From NCBI RefSeq assembly GCF_008312835.1, contig NZ_VSKS01000024.1:44441-108440 (forward strand): a stretch of DNA of 64,000 bases, read 5' to 3'. Positions 34,501 through 42,878 of the stretch are shown piece by piece. A program made the translations under genes and the position numbers. Positions within the stretch are counted from its first letter, which is position 1. The number at the start of each line of letters is the position of its first letter. Origin of the DNA: Streptomyces marokkonensis. Lineage in GTDB: Bacteria; Actinomycetota; Actinomycetes; Streptomycetales; Streptomycetaceae. A model generated the notes under the pieces. It was not told the origin of the DNA and did no database searches. It saw only the letters and a list, made by a program, of their open reading frames with translations.

Positions 34501-35412
34501 CTGTTTCAGCTTCTGCTCCGACTGGTTCGCCAGCACGCCGTCGGCCAGGACTCCGGCGGCGTGGATCACCCCCGCCACCGCCGGCATACCGGCCTTCGCC
34601 ATGGCGTCCCGCGCCCTACGAACACTGCGCGGGTCCCTCACATCACACGCCAGGGACTCGACGCGCGCCGATCGACGCAGGTCCGCGACCTCGGGCGGCA
34701 CGGCTGACTCCGGGCGCGGCGACCGGGACAGCAGCACCACGTGCCGTGCCCCCCGGTCCACCAGGAACCCGGCCGCCACCAACCCCAGAGCCCCTGATCC
34801 CCCGCTCACCACGTACGTCGCGTCGGGACGGGCGGCGAAGCCCTCGTCGCCGACGGTGTGCCGCCGCAGGCGCGGCACTTGGAGGACGCCGGCCCCGGTG
34901 AACCGGTAGTCCTCCTCCAGACACTCGCTCCGACTCAGGGTCAACGCTCGTGGGAGCTGACCGCTCGATGCCTCGATGCAGTGGAGCGACAGGTCGGACC
35001 GCTCCAACCGGGCGGTCCGGCCGAGCCCCCATAACCCCGCGTCGTCGACCGCGCCCGGCGCCGGCAGGAACACCACCCTGCGCGGGGAGGACGGCGCTCC
35101 CCCCGAGCAGGCCTGCAGCAGGCGCAGGCCCGCTGCCACATCGGCCTCTCGCCCGTCGCTCAGCAGCGCGACGCAGCCCCAGGCCCGCTCGAGAAGCACG
35201 TCGCCGAGCGGATCCGAGGCGTGCACCACGCGGTTGACCCACCCGCCCGGCAGGTCGACGTCGACGTCCGAAGCGGACAACAGCAGATGGGGACCCGGCA
35301 GCGACACTCCGGAGGGCCCCTCGGCCTCGACCCATGCCGTCGAGTAGAAGCAGCCCGGGGCCGCGGACGGGGGCACAGCCGCCGCGGAAACACTCGTGGA
35401 CACGCTGATCAT
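31513..35412 (-). CDS. Fusion protein: KR-like - ACP - flavin monooxygenase - FSH1-like hydrolase
   Basis: 1299 aa, last gene of the PKS operon. (1) A ketoreductase-like unit (20-430) with NADPH motif VVSGGSGALG (201-210) and GVIHAAGVLADGVL; but where active KRs have Tyr (GQ-x-x-YAAAN) it has Cys344 (QASCAAAN). (2) An ACP with Ser482 (SESGLDSLGG). (3) A flavin monooxygenase (555-1030): FAD motif VLVIGAGLGGIG and VGGVW, then NADPH motif VVIVGHGAFALE (730-741). (4) A serine-hydrolase-like domain (1052-1290), VLFLPGRGTDGRL, whose nucleophile motif reads GFGEGA with Gly1178 where FSH1 relatives have Ser, although HRHLGKHAYP keeps the His. Start 35412 chosen for GGAG 10 nt upstream. It probably acts on a carrier-bound chain, for example oxygen insertion; the two degenerate domains may only bind or scaffold. 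Confidence 0.85.
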   Translation of the reverse strand: MISVSTSVSAAAVPPSAAPGCFYSTAWVEAEGPSGVSLPGPHLLLSASDVDVDLPGGWVNRVVHASDPLGDVLLERAWGCVALLSDGREADVAAGLRLLQACSGGAPSSPRRVVFLPAPGAVDDAGLWGLGRTARLERSDLSLHCIEASSGQLPRALTLSRSECLEEDYRFTGAGVLQVPRLRRHTVGDEGFAARPDATYVVSGGSGALGLVAAGFLVDRGARHVVLLSRSPRPESAVPPEVADLRRSARVESLACDVRDPRSVRRARDAMAKAGMPAVAGVIHAAGVLADGVLANQSEQKLKQAYGARVEGARNLRSVFTPPDFLVLFSSASSVFGAVAQASCAAANATLDALAESWSLRGEPVLSIQWGVWSDAGVAVRHGAVERARTAGFGAIGNDLGGTALDRLLAGRERGAVCVSPLDWDTLSLRNRFVSRFTTRRAADAPAPVRTNVEQVVRTAAREVVGGPFEDSATLSESGLDSLGGVLLRNRIASDLEVVLPTAFAVESADVRSLVGYVFEQMRKQSSERVPVRREPVRHDTVHRTAGAARKPTSPRLPVLVIGAGLGGIGFARRLEKMGVAVIVLEKRDRVGGVWSSLANTDSKVQIDSPAYSFDSALPTVRDDHRWRSVFPDRGEVLQQANAVASELKEPIRFNCEVVSVRKVREQEYEAVYVQGGVTQSVRVSGVAALTGGLHRPVTHHFRDEHLFTGHIGLGVADDTPPEKFTDASVVIVGHGAFALENMRTALENGARHVTIVCRRRNLVVSTLCNWVINSSEGATPLNDVVDIMRPFYELCGIDIESLPSLSQEADGSFVLDQSTVPAASDVYFLAQALGRVTVVESEIDHVTARSVVTESGREVKADVLVTCLGSSTDRSIMSRIFGEDSRVEGLWIDGDPNLFAYNDSAQIPRKAKSLLCSSYVFFLQAFAEAYLHFRDNPTELEALFARITVENPERSSTERLLVELWDYIERAKKNVASRTAELCPFDRFQREREAEWRAYSTLLGETVEEGGGLWHMMSPTISLLHRRDPASPVERRLRRDGFGAVSIYVPRRHRVLFLPGRGTDGRLARAMLKKAGWTRREDLEFVIPDAPYAMPAFTSAEQLELRGLDSLAEEGLYDVTGTYREWKAGFPELWNRYHSTPADMGDADPGAALDSSLRYLRSVAEDHGPFAGVAGFGEGAAMASAALHRQALGGDVGLGDVRFFIAMSAWRSPAHERAGVFEKTRPIDVPVLQTLGEREAEVFQAAAPVFGRDFRRVFEHRHLGKHAYPSLTRSLDQELNRLLHAAFIPPAVTRGPNA

Positions 35413-35476
35413 TTCGGCACTCCCTGTTCGTGGGCTCGGCGGAGGTCTGGGGTCCGGTGTACGGCAGGCCGCGATC

Positions 35477-36340
35477 TCAGCCGCCGGCCGACCCACTCCT
35501 CCCGAGGTCCCGGAATTTCTTGGTCGCGATGCTCACGCAGAGCGACGGCGACAGCCTGAAGAGCCACCAGAACAGCTTCCAGACCGCGGGAACGACGATG
35601 ATTCCCTTGTTCCGGGCGACCGCGTCGAGCGACTTCTTGACGAATTCCTCCGGTGAGATCGGCTTCTGCTCCTCCCACATGTCCCGCGTCATCTCACGGG
35701 TCACACCCTCCACGCTGCGGCCGTACACACCGCCCTCGATGAGGGGGGTCCGTATGACACCCGGGCACAGCACGCTCACGCGCACTCCGAGTTGGGCCGC
35801 CTCGATGCGCAGATTGTGCGAGAGGCCGACCACGGCGTGCTTGGTGGTGACGTAGGAGGTCGTCCCCGCACTGGGGACCAGACCCGCCAGGGAGGCGGTG
35901 TTCACGATGTGGCCGAAACCCTGGTCGATCATGAGGTTGTAGGCGGCCTGAACGCCGTTGACGACACCGACGACGTTGACGTCGATCATGCGCCGCCAGT
36001 CCTCGATGCGATAGTGCCGGGCGCCCGCACCCATGCCGTGGGTGATGCCGGCGTTGTTGAACAGGTAATCCAGACGTCCGGTGCGCGCGACGGTTTCCTT
36101 GACGAGCTGTTCGAACGTCGCGTGGTCGGTGACGTCCAGCCGTGCGGCGGTCGCCTTCCCGCCCGTCTTCCGCAGAGCGGCGGCCACCTCCTCGGCCTGC
36201 TCGATCTGGAGGTCGGCAAGCACGACCTCACAGCCCCGGGCCACGAGCTCCTCGGCCAGGGCGCGCCCGATTCCCGACGCGGCGCCCGTGATGATCGCGG
36301 TGGCGTCCCGATAGATTCTGATCCCGCTCGATGTCGACAT
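35477..36340 (-). CDS. Short-chain dehydrogenase/reductase
   Basis: 287 aa, classical SDR fold: TGAASGIG cofactor motif (about 17-24), NNAG at about 92, Ser in NTASLAG and the YxxxK pair in SYVTTKHAVV. Asp in VVLADLQ suggests NAD(H) preference. The C-terminus ends with a hydrophobic VPAVWKLFWWLFRL stretch, as in membrane-associated SDRs. AAAGGA lies 5 nt before the ATG at 36340. Within the PKS operon (34 bp after the acyl hydrolase gene, 64 bp before the fusion gene) it likely oxidises or reduces a hydroxyl or keto group after or during assembly. Confidence 0.9.
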   Translation of the reverse strand: MSTSSGIRIYRDATAIITGAASGIGRALAEELVARGCEVVLADLQIEQAEEVAAALRKTGGKATAARLDVTDHATFEQLVKETVARTGRLDYLFNNAGITHGMGAGARHYRIEDWRRMIDVNVVGVVNGVQAAYNLMIDQGFGHIVNTASLAGLVPSAGTTSYVTTKHAVVGLSHNLRIEAAQLGVRVSVLCPGVIRTPLIEGGVYGRSVEGVTREMTRDMWEEQKPISPEEFVKKSLDAVARNKGIIVVPAVWKLFWWLFRLSPSLCVSIATKKFRDLGRSGSAGG

Positions 36341-36374
36341 GACCGGATGTCCTTTCTGGGTCCCGTGCTCGTCC

Positions 36375-37340
36375 TCACCCACGTAGGGCGGCTGTCTGCT
36401 CCTGGAACTCGCGGAGCGCCTTGAGGTCCTGTCCGAAGCGATTGACGGTGGGCACCTGCGCAGAGCCGCTGTCCGGCGGCAGGATGTACTTCACGAACGT
36501 CGCGAGCGTCGCGCTGGGCCCGAGGTCGATGAAGGTCGCGTCGCCGGCGGCGGACATCTTCTCGACGGTCCGCGCGAACTCCACGGGACTTCTCATGGCG
36601 GCCCAGATGCCGTCGGCCGTCACGTCGACGACCCGGTCCGTCGAGGCGGACGAGACGATGGGAATCTTCGGCGGAGCGAACGTCACGGCATCGAGGATGC
36701 CGCGCACCTGTTCCTCGACCGGGTCGATGAGTTCGGTGTGCACGCCGCGGTTGACCGGGAGCCGCTGGCAGACGATTCCCTCCTGCCCCAGGGAGCGTTC
36801 GAGCCGCTCCACCGCCCCCATCCGGCCGCTGACCACGACATTGCCGTCGAAATTGCGCCCAGTGACCCGGCAGTCGGCGAACAACCCGGCGTGGCCGCGC
36901 AGGAGTTCCTCTGTGGCGAGGACCGCCAGCATCCCGGACGGCGGGGTCCGGTCCGCCAGTGTCCGGGCGAATGCGACGGCGAAGGAGATCCCGAGCTCCA
37001 GCGGCAGCACCTCAGCGACCACGGCTGCGGTGATCTCACCCAGGCTGTAGCCCAGCAGGACGTCGGGCCGGTATCCCATTTCCTGCACCACCCGCGTGAG
37101 GCTGTACTCCACGCACAGCAGCGCCGCGTTGGAGTCCGCCAGCGAGTCGAACGGATCGCTCTTCGCGCGGTCCTGGTCGAATATCGTCTCCACCACCGAC
37201 TTGCCGAGAACGGGGAAGGCGATGTCGTCGCAGTGCTCCAGCCAGAGCCGGTAGCGCGGGTGCCGTTCATAGAGTTCGCGGGTCATGTGGAAGTACTGAG
37301 ATCCCTGCCCCGAGTACATGAACACGGTCGCTTTCGTCAT
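36375..37340 (-). CDS. Acyl hydrolase of trans-AT type (PedC-like)
   Basis: A 321-aa protein of the FabD fold. It has the active Ser99 in LLGYSLGE and the catalytic His in VNRGVHTELIDP. The Arg that holds the malonyl carboxylate (25 residues after the Ser in FabD) is Phe124 here. Loss of this Arg is the mark of proofreading acyl hydrolases, which remove stalled acyl groups from ACPs, in contrast to true malonyl transferases. The second AT-fold gene in the operon (41697) keeps the Arg, so the division of labour is clear. Confidence 0.85.
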   Translation of the reverse strand: MTKATVFMYSGQGSQYFHMTRELYERHPRYRLWLEHCDDIAFPVLGKSVVETIFDQDRAKSDPFDSLADSNAALLCVEYSLTRVVQEMGYRPDVLLGYSLGEITAAVVAEVLPLELGISFAVAFARTLADRTPPSGMLAVLATEELLRGHAGLFADCRVTGRNFDGNVVVSGRMGAVERLERSLGQEGIVCQRLPVNRGVHTELIDPVEEQVRGILDAVTFAPPKIPIVSSASTDRVVDVTADGIWAAMRSPVEFARTVEKMSAAGDATFIDLGPSATLATFVKYILPPDSGSAQVPTVNRFGQDLKALREFQEQTAALRG

Positions 37341-37389
37341 CGCCGCTCCTTGCGCGCGTCTCGGTCGTGGGCCCGGGATGCCGTCGCCG

Positions 37390-38637
37390 TCAGCATTTCT
37401 CGAGGCAGATCGCCGCGCTGACCCCGCCGAAGCCCATGCTGAGACTCACCGCCGTGCGCACTGCGCAGTCCTCCGCCTTCTCGCGCACCCAGGGGAACGT
37501 CTCGTCCAGCGGATCGACCAGGTTGCGGGTGGGATGCAGCTTCCCCTCCCTCATCTGCAGTAGCGTCGCCACGATCTCCAGCGCCCCCGCAGCGGTGAGC
37601 CCGTGTCCGGTGATCGACTTGGTCGCGTTGATACGGGCGTGGTCGAGCCCGCAGCGCGCGAGTGCCTGCAGTTCGACCGCGTCCCCGGTGGGCGATCCCG
37701 TGCCGTGCGGGTTGACGTAGTCGATGGCTGACGCGGACAGGCCGGCTTCCCGTAGCGCCGCCTGGACGACGGCCACCTCTCCCTCCACCGATGGGTGGGG
37801 ATTGCGGGTGCCGTCCAGTGCCCTGCCACCACCGCGGAAGCGCGCGTACGGTGCCGGATGCCGGCGCCCGTCCGCCCGCTCGACGACCACCGCGGCGCAG
37901 GCCTCGCCGAAGACGAAGCCGTCGTGGCCCCGGTCGAAGGGGCGGCAGGCCGCGGCCGGATCGTCGGCCCAGCGGGCCGAGCCCATGGCGCCCATGGCCC
38001 GGAACGCCAGGCATTCCCAGTACGACAGGTCCATGAGCGCGCCCAGGGCGATGCAGACATCGACCTCGCCGGACTGCACCGCCCGCACGGCCTGCAGCAC
38101 CGCGAGCAGGCCGCTGGCCGAAGCGCCACCGAGCGTGTGGGCGAAGCCCCGGATGGGGAACTGCTCGGTGCAGAACCCGCACAGGTCGGAGTCCATGAAG
38201 CCCATGCCGTACGTCGGGCGCAGGAACTCGGGTCGGTCCGCGTGGCGGGCGTGCAGCAGGGTCAACTCACGCTGCTGGACGTTGGATCCGCCGACCACAA
38301 GGCCGATGCGGAACGGGTCGGCCTCGTCCAGCCCGGCTTCGTGCCATGCCTCGTGGAGCGTGGCCAGGGCCGCCCTGGCCGAGAGCGACGCCGTGCGCAC
38401 GCTGCGCGCGGCGATGCTCCCGGGCAGGCTCGGCTCCTCCATCTCGGCGCCCAGGAAGGCCGCCGTCGCGTCGGTGGAAGGGGCCGGGGGGAGGCGGCCC
38501 GGACGTTGCATGGACCCGAAGGCGTGGCGGCCCTCGAGAAGCGCCGCGACGAAGGCGTCCTTGCCCTGGCCCACCGCTGTGGTGACGCCCAGGCCGGTGA
38601 CGACGACGTCGCGGCCCTCAGACCGCAGACTTGTCAT
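37390..38637 (-). CDS. Decarboxylating ketosynthase of the beta-branching cassette
   Basis: A 415-aa ketosynthase fold (PksF/MupG type). The active-site Cys is Ser173 (TLGGASASG), while both His remain (NPHGTGS and KSITGHGLTAAG). Such Cys-to-Ser KSs decarboxylate malonyl on the donor ACP to make acetyl-ACP for the HMG-synthase step. Its start overlaps the end of the donor ACP gene by 20 bp. Part of a complete cassette with HMGS, ECH1, ECH2 and ACP. Confidence 0.92.
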   Translation of the reverse strand: MTSLRSEGRDVVVTGLGVTTAVGQGKDAFVAALLEGRHAFGSMQRPGRLPPAPSTDATAAFLGAEMEEPSLPGSIAARSVRTASLSARAALATLHEAWHEAGLDEADPFRIGLVVGGSNVQQRELTLLHARHADRPEFLRPTYGMGFMDSDLCGFCTEQFPIRGFAHTLGGASASGLLAVLQAVRAVQSGEVDVCIALGALMDLSYWECLAFRAMGAMGSARWADDPAAACRPFDRGHDGFVFGEACAAVVVERADGRRHPAPYARFRGGGRALDGTRNPHPSVEGEVAVVQAALREAGLSASAIDYVNPHGTGSPTGDAVELQALARCGLDHARINATKSITGHGLTAAGALEIVATLLQMREGKLHPTRNLVDPLDETFPWVREKAEDCAVRTAVSLSMGFGGVSAAICLEKC

Positions 38638-38863
38638 GGATGAGATCCGCCAGCTCGCCCATGTTCTTCGCGTCCGCCAGCTCGACGAGGGGGATGCTCA
38701 CAGACAGCGACTCCAGCGTCATGACGATGATCTCCGCACGGTCGATGGAGTTGGCCCCCAGGTCGCGCAGCGAGTCGGATGGTGCGAACCGGTGTCCTTC
38801 GAGTTCGGGGACCACCTCGCGGGTGTGCTCCACGATCAGGTCGAAGACGCGCGTGTCCGGCAT
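38618..38863 (-). CDS. Free-standing donor acyl carrier protein
   Basis: 81 aa: MPDTRVFDLIVEHTREVVPE, then the phosphopantetheine site DLGANSIDRAEI (Ser in NSI). It belongs to the AcpK group of HMGS cassettes, carrying malonyl, then acetyl, for transfer to the beta-keto carbon. It lies 4 bp after ECH2 and overlaps the decarboxylating KS gene. Confidence 0.92.
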   Translation of the reverse strand: MPDTRVFDLIVEHTREVVPELEGHRFAPSDSLRDLGANSIDRAEIIVMTLESLSVSIPLVELADAKNMGELADLIHDKSAV

Positions 38864-38867
38864 GTGG

Positions 38868-39620
38868 TCAGCCTCCTGTGTAGTGGGACGTGATGAGAGC
38901 CCGGACCTCGGGCTGGTGGAAGGTCTTCTCGTGCATGGCCACTTCGCGCTCGATGTAGTGCGGCAGTTCGGCGCGGAGTTCGGACACCAGATGGCTCTTG
39001 AGCGTGACCAGGGAGATCCTGGGCTTCTCGGCCAGGGTGCCGGCCAGTTCGAGGGCGTGGTGCAGCACGTCGGCGCGTGGCAGGACCGGGAAGGGGACGC
39101 CCCGGTCCTTCAGTTCGTGCCCGTAGTAGGTCTTCGCCGAGAGCAGCATCTCTCCGGCCAGGCTCATGCCGAGTTTCCTGGGCAGGATCAAGGTCGCCCC
39201 CATGCCGGGAGTGAAGCCGTACTTCATGAAGTTCGTCGTGTAGATGCTCTCCTGGCTGAGGATCACGAAGTCGGCGAACATTCCCATGGCGAAGCCGCCG
39301 CCGATGCCGTGGCCCTGCATTGCGGCGATGACGGGTACGGGACACTCCAGCGCGAGACCGTAGATGTCGGCGTCGGTGAAACTGATGCGCCGCTCCTGGA
39401 TCAGCAGCAGGCTCTCCTTGGTGCCGCCACTCGCGAAGTAGTTGCCGTAGCCGGTGAGGACGACGGCTTTGCACCGTTCGTCGGCCGCGACCTTCGCGAA
39501 GGCGTCCTGCAGACCCGCGATGAGCTGATCGGAGAAGGTGTTCTTGTGCACCTGGTCCTGCATCGTGATCTGGACGACGGAGGGGGTGATCTCCCGGTAA
39601 TCGACGGGTGGGCCGTGCAT
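38868..39620 (-). CDS. ECH2, decarboxylase of the beta-branching cassette (PksI-like)
   Basis: A 250-aa crotonase fold: MQDQVHKNTFSDQLIAGL, YFASGGTKESLLLIQ, AMQGHGIGGGFAMGMFADFV (oxyanion loop), FMKYGFTPGMGATLILPRKL. These are the signature blocks of ECH2 enzymes, which decarboxylate the glutaconyl-ACP intermediate to leave a beta-methyl or exocyclic branch. Two bp downstream of ECH1. Confidence 0.92.
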   Translation of the reverse strand: MHGPPVDYREITPSVVQITMQDQVHKNTFSDQLIAGLQDAFAKVAADERCKAVVLTGYGNYFASGGTKESLLLIQERRISFTDADIYGLALECPVPVIAAMQGHGIGGGFAMGMFADFVILSQESIYTTNFMKYGFTPGMGATLILPRKLGMSLAGEMLLSAKTYYGHELKDRGVPFPVLPRADVLHHALELAGTLAEKPRISLVTLKSHLVSELRAELPHYIEREVAMHEKTFHQPEVRALITSHYTGG

Positions 39621-39622
39621 TC

Positions 39623-40408
39623 CTACTCACCTTCCCAGGGGAACTGCCCTGTCTTCACGTAGCGCTCGATCTTGCGCAGGTTCTCCACGTCGGAGAACAC
39701 CTCCTGGTTGGCCGCGACGGCCTTGTCCCGGGAGGGGAGCAGGATGTCGTCGAGATCCCGGAGGTACTTCTTGTAGCGGGTCACTCCCGTCTTGGGCAGG
39801 TAGCGCAGGCGCAGGAGGTGCCGGCGCAGCGGGTTGCCGCTGTCGTCCGCGCTGACGTCGACGAGTCCCCAGGTCACCGCCTGCTGGGCGGTGAACGGCT
39901 GGGTCATCAGGGTGATGTAGTTGGACCTGGCAGGGCCGACCTTCCTGGTCAGGAAGGGCAGGACACAGGCCGGCATCAGTCCGAAGAGGAGCTCGGACAG
40001 GCTGAACGTCACCGTGTCCGCGCATACCACGATGTCGCATGCGGCCACGAACCCCAGTCCTCCGGCGTTGGCCTTGCCGCGCACGTGTGCCACGGAGACG
40101 AACGAGCCGAAGGCCAGGGAGAGCCACAGGTCGTACAGGGCCGCCGCAGGCGATTCCCCGTTCCCTGCTTCATCACCTCCTGCGGCAAGCTCGCCGAAGT
40201 CGGCGCCCCAGCAGAACACCTCGGGCAGCCCTTCCAGGACGAGGATGGTGGCGTGCTCCTCGGCGAAGCGCACCACGTCGGCGCACTCCTGGACCAGACG
40301 GGTGCTGATGGTGTTGCCCGCCTCGGGCCGGTGCAGTTGGAGGTGACAGATCCCGTTTGCGAAGCGGACCTTGACGGTCTCGTATCCGGCCGTGTTCAGG
40401 ACACCCAC
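39623..40408 (-). CDS. ECH1, dehydratase of the beta-branching cassette (PksH-like)
   Basis: A 261-aa crotonase fold: ICHLQLHRPEAGNTISTRLV, VFCWGADFGELA (first oxyanion loop), VRGKANAGGLGFVAACDIVV (second), FSLSELLFGLMPACVLPFL. This matches ECH1 enzymes that dehydrate HMG-ACP. Its start overlaps the HMGS stop by 13 bp, indicating coupled translation. Confidence 0.92.
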   Translation of the reverse strand: MGVLNTAGYETVKVRFANGICHLQLHRPEAGNTISTRLVQECADVVRFAEEHATILVLEGLPEVFCWGADFGELAAGGDEAGNGESPAAALYDLWLSLAFGSFVSVAHVRGKANAGGLGFVAACDIVVCADTVTFSLSELLFGLMPACVLPFLTRKVGPARSNYITLMTQPFTAQQAVTWGLVDVSADDSGNPLRRHLLRLRYLPKTGVTRYKKYLRDLDDILLPSRDKAVAANQEVFSDVENLRKIERYVKTGQFPWEGE

Positions 40409-41655
40409 TCGTACTCCCGGTGGAACTCATCGATCCGCTTGAGGAAGAGGAGTTCCCGGCCGTTCCCGGTCCGGGCCTGCGGAACGATGTCGGTGCTCAA
40501 CAGGGTGTTCCGGGTGCCGAATTTCACCGCGTGGTTGGCCTGGAGCAGTGAGTCGTACTCCGGCATCGTCAACTGGTACCGGGCGTCGAGGTGTTTGTCC
40601 ATGCCGAGCACGCGCGTGCGGTCCTGGCTCTCCTGGCGGGACACGCCGCTGAAGAACTCGGAGCAGCAGCCTGAGCCGTACGAGAAGACGCCTATGCGCT
40701 GCGGGCCGGAGAGGTCCGCGTTGTCAATGGTGCTGGCCAGAGACAGCATCGTGGTCGCGCCCATGATGTTCCCGACGCGCTGGCAGTACGTCAGGCCCGG
40801 GTGCATGCGCCGCCGGAAGTCCTCCTCGATGACCGCCGGGCGCGCCTTGGCGACCTTGCGCATCAGGTTGCGGTGGGCGCCCTTGATCATTCCGCCGAAG
40901 GGCGTGTGGAAGGCGAGGTAGCCGAAGGTGGAGACGAAGTCCACCTCACCGACCCGGCGTTGGTATTCGAGGAAGGAGTTCTCGCAGCAGTCCAGGTACG
41001 AGAGCAGGGAGAGGTCGGCGTTGCCCGCTTCGCTGTCGGGCAGGGGACGGCAGGTGTCCATCACTTCGTAGCCGTAGTAGCCGCTCGCGCCGACGTCTAT
41101 CTGGAAGATGTGCGGGGTGTCGCTGACGATCATCGCCACGGCGCCGGCGCCGCCGCTCGGTTCGGCGAAGGACCAGTCCTCGGAGAGCGCGTCGCCACTC
41201 TCCGCGACCATGAAGCGGGTGATGTCGGTGGCGATGACCAGGGCCTTCGCACCCGGCGAGGTGCCCGACAGGATGAAGTTCGCCGCTGTCTGCAGCGCCG
41301 CGACCCCCGAGTAGCAGGCGTTCTTGATCTCGAAGAGGCGGCAGTTCCGGTTCAGTCCCAGCAGGTCGTGGAAGTACGTGCTCATGGACTTGCCGAAGTC
41401 GAACGCCGACTCGGTCGCGGTGATGACCAGCTCGATGGAGTCCCGCTCTTCGGGCGACAGGGCGTCGATGAGGGGCTTGGCCGCGTTGACGCCGAAGGTC
41501 ACGGGATCCTCGTACGGCAGCGCGACGGTCTTCTCCTTCATGAGCAGGTTGTCGAACCTCGCGGTGTCGAGACCGCGGTGGATCGCCAGCTTCTCCACAT
41601 CGAGATAGCAGGAGCCGGCGAAGACGTTCAGTGCTTCGATTCCAACGGTCGTCAT
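40396..41655 (-). CDS. HMG-CoA synthase-like enzyme (HMGS) for beta-branching
   Basis: 419 aa. Catalytic Cys114 lies in EIKNACYSGVAAL, Glu in TATESAFDFGKS and His in GYLAFHTPFGG. It adds acetyl from the donor ACP to the beta-keto group of the PKS-bound chain. ATG 41655 chosen (TTVGIEALNVFAGSCYL is the family start). The target ACP is probably the one at Ser1813 of PKS B, the only one here with the branching Trp. Confidence 0.93.
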   Translation of the reverse strand: MTTVGIEALNVFAGSCYLDVEKLAIHRGLDTARFDNLLMKEKTVALPYEDPVTFGVNAAKPLIDALSPEERDSIELVITATESAFDFGKSMSTYFHDLLGLNRNCRLFEIKNACYSGVAALQTAANFILSGTSPGAKALVIATDITRFMVAESGDALSEDWSFAEPSGGAGAVAMIVSDTPHIFQIDVGASGYYGYEVMDTCRPLPDSEAGNADLSLLSYLDCCENSFLEYQRRVGEVDFVSTFGYLAFHTPFGGMIKGAHRNLMRKVAKARPAVIEEDFRRRMHPGLTYCQRVGNIMGATTMLSLASTIDNADLSGPQRIGVFSYGSGCCSEFFSGVSRQESQDRTRVLGMDKHLDARYQLTMPEYDSLLQANHAVKFGTRNTLLSTDIVPQARTGNGRELLFLKRIDEFHREYEWVS

Positions 41656-41696
41656 GACGTGTCTCCCTGGGGCTTGCCGTTCGGTTCGGGTCCGAT

Positions 41697-42788
41697 TCAC
41701 TGCGCCGCCGCGACCGGCTCCAGTTCCCGGAGATCGAAGTACCCGCGGTATCCGTTCATGTAGACGGCTGCCCGGTGCCCGAAGAGGACGGTTGCCGCCG
41801 TGGCGGTCTCCAGGTCCCCGTAGTTTCCGGTAGTGGACCGGAAACGAGCACCTACCGCATACCGCTCATTCCACTTCCGGACCATCTCCCCGGCATTCTC
41901 GGTCGTCTTCTCCGCGATCCTGGGCAGTGTTTTCTTCGCGTTTCTCAGTTCGCGGCGAATCTTCTCCAGCAATTTGGTCAGCACGTTTCCGTGTCCGATC
42001 TCCTCGAACTCCACCCCGGGATGCCCGAGAAGGTGCTCCATGGAGTCGGACCACCGCACGGCGTTCACCATCTGCTGCGTGAGACTCTCCTTGACGAGGT
42101 GATCCTCATAAGCCCTCGCCGTCACATTGGAGATCACCGGGATGCGCGGCTTGGACAAGGCCATCCCTGCCAGGAACTCCTCGAACTCCGCACGGGCCGG
42201 CTCCATGTACCGGGAGTGGAAGGCCCCGCTCGTCCTCAGCGGCATGAACAGGTGGTTGCCGGTCTGGAACAGTGGCTTCGCGGCGTCGATGTCCTCGGCG
42301 CGGCCGGAAATGACGATCTGTGACGGCGTGTTGAAATTCGCCAGATCGACGGAGTCGAGCCCGTTATCGGCGAGGATGGCGCGGATCTCCGGCTCCGAGG
42401 CGTTCAGCACGGCCGCCATCCCGCCGCCCGAAGCCCGGCCCATCAGCTCGCCCCGTTTGCGCACGAGCCGCAGGCCCGTCTCGAAGTCGAACACCTCGGC
42501 CGCGAGTAACGCGTTGTACTCACCAAGACTGTGACCTGCGACGACGTCCGGGACCAGCCCGGTCTCGCGAAGCTTCTTGTAATACGACAAAGCGTTGACG
42601 ACGTACATCGCGGGCTGTGTGTACTGGGTCCGGTCGAGCAGTCCGTCGGGATCCTCGAGGCAGAGTTCCTTGATGGAGTAGCCCAGAATCGAGTCGGCCG
42701 CACGGGTCAGATCCGTGAATTCACCGAAAAGGGAAGAACCCATCCCCTTCTTCTGCGCCCCCTGTCCGGGGAAGACATAGACCTTCAT
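41697..42788 (-). CDS. Trans-acting malonyl-CoA:ACP acyltransferase
   Basis: 363 aa. MKVYVFPGQGAQKKGMG start, Ser87 in GHSLGE, the carboxylate-binding Arg112 in LRLVRKRGELM, and His in RTSGAFHSRYM. All are present, so it is an active malonyl transferase, serving the AT-less modules of PKS A-C. It has a C-terminal extension of about 70 residues (YGDLETATAATVLFGHRAAV) beyond the FabD fold, seen in some trans-ATs. ATG 42788 is preferred over an upstream codon at 42827 because it begins the fold. Confidence 0.92.
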   Translation of the reverse strand: MKVYVFPGQGAQKKGMGSSLFGEFTDLTRAADSILGYSIKELCLEDPDGLLDRTQYTQPAMYVVNALSYYKKLRETGLVPDVVAGHSLGEYNALLAAEVFDFETGLRLVRKRGELMGRASGGGMAAVLNASEPEIRAILADNGLDSVDLANFNTPSQIVISGRAEDIDAAKPLFQTGNHLFMPLRTSGAFHSRYMEPARAEFEEFLAGMALSKPRIPVISNVTARAYEDHLVKESLTQQMVNAVRWSDSMEHLLGHPGVEFEEIGHGNVLTKLLEKIRRELRNAKKTLPRIAEKTTENAGEMVRKWNERYAVGARFRSTTGNYGDLETATAATVLFGHRAAVYMNGYRGYFDLRELEPVAAAQ

Positions 42789-42878
42789 GGGCAGTCCCTT
42801 CTCGTCATCTTTCTCCACTGGTCGCAACGACCGCGATCATGTTCCGTTCTCACCCTGCCAGAAAATCGGCTCCCACGG

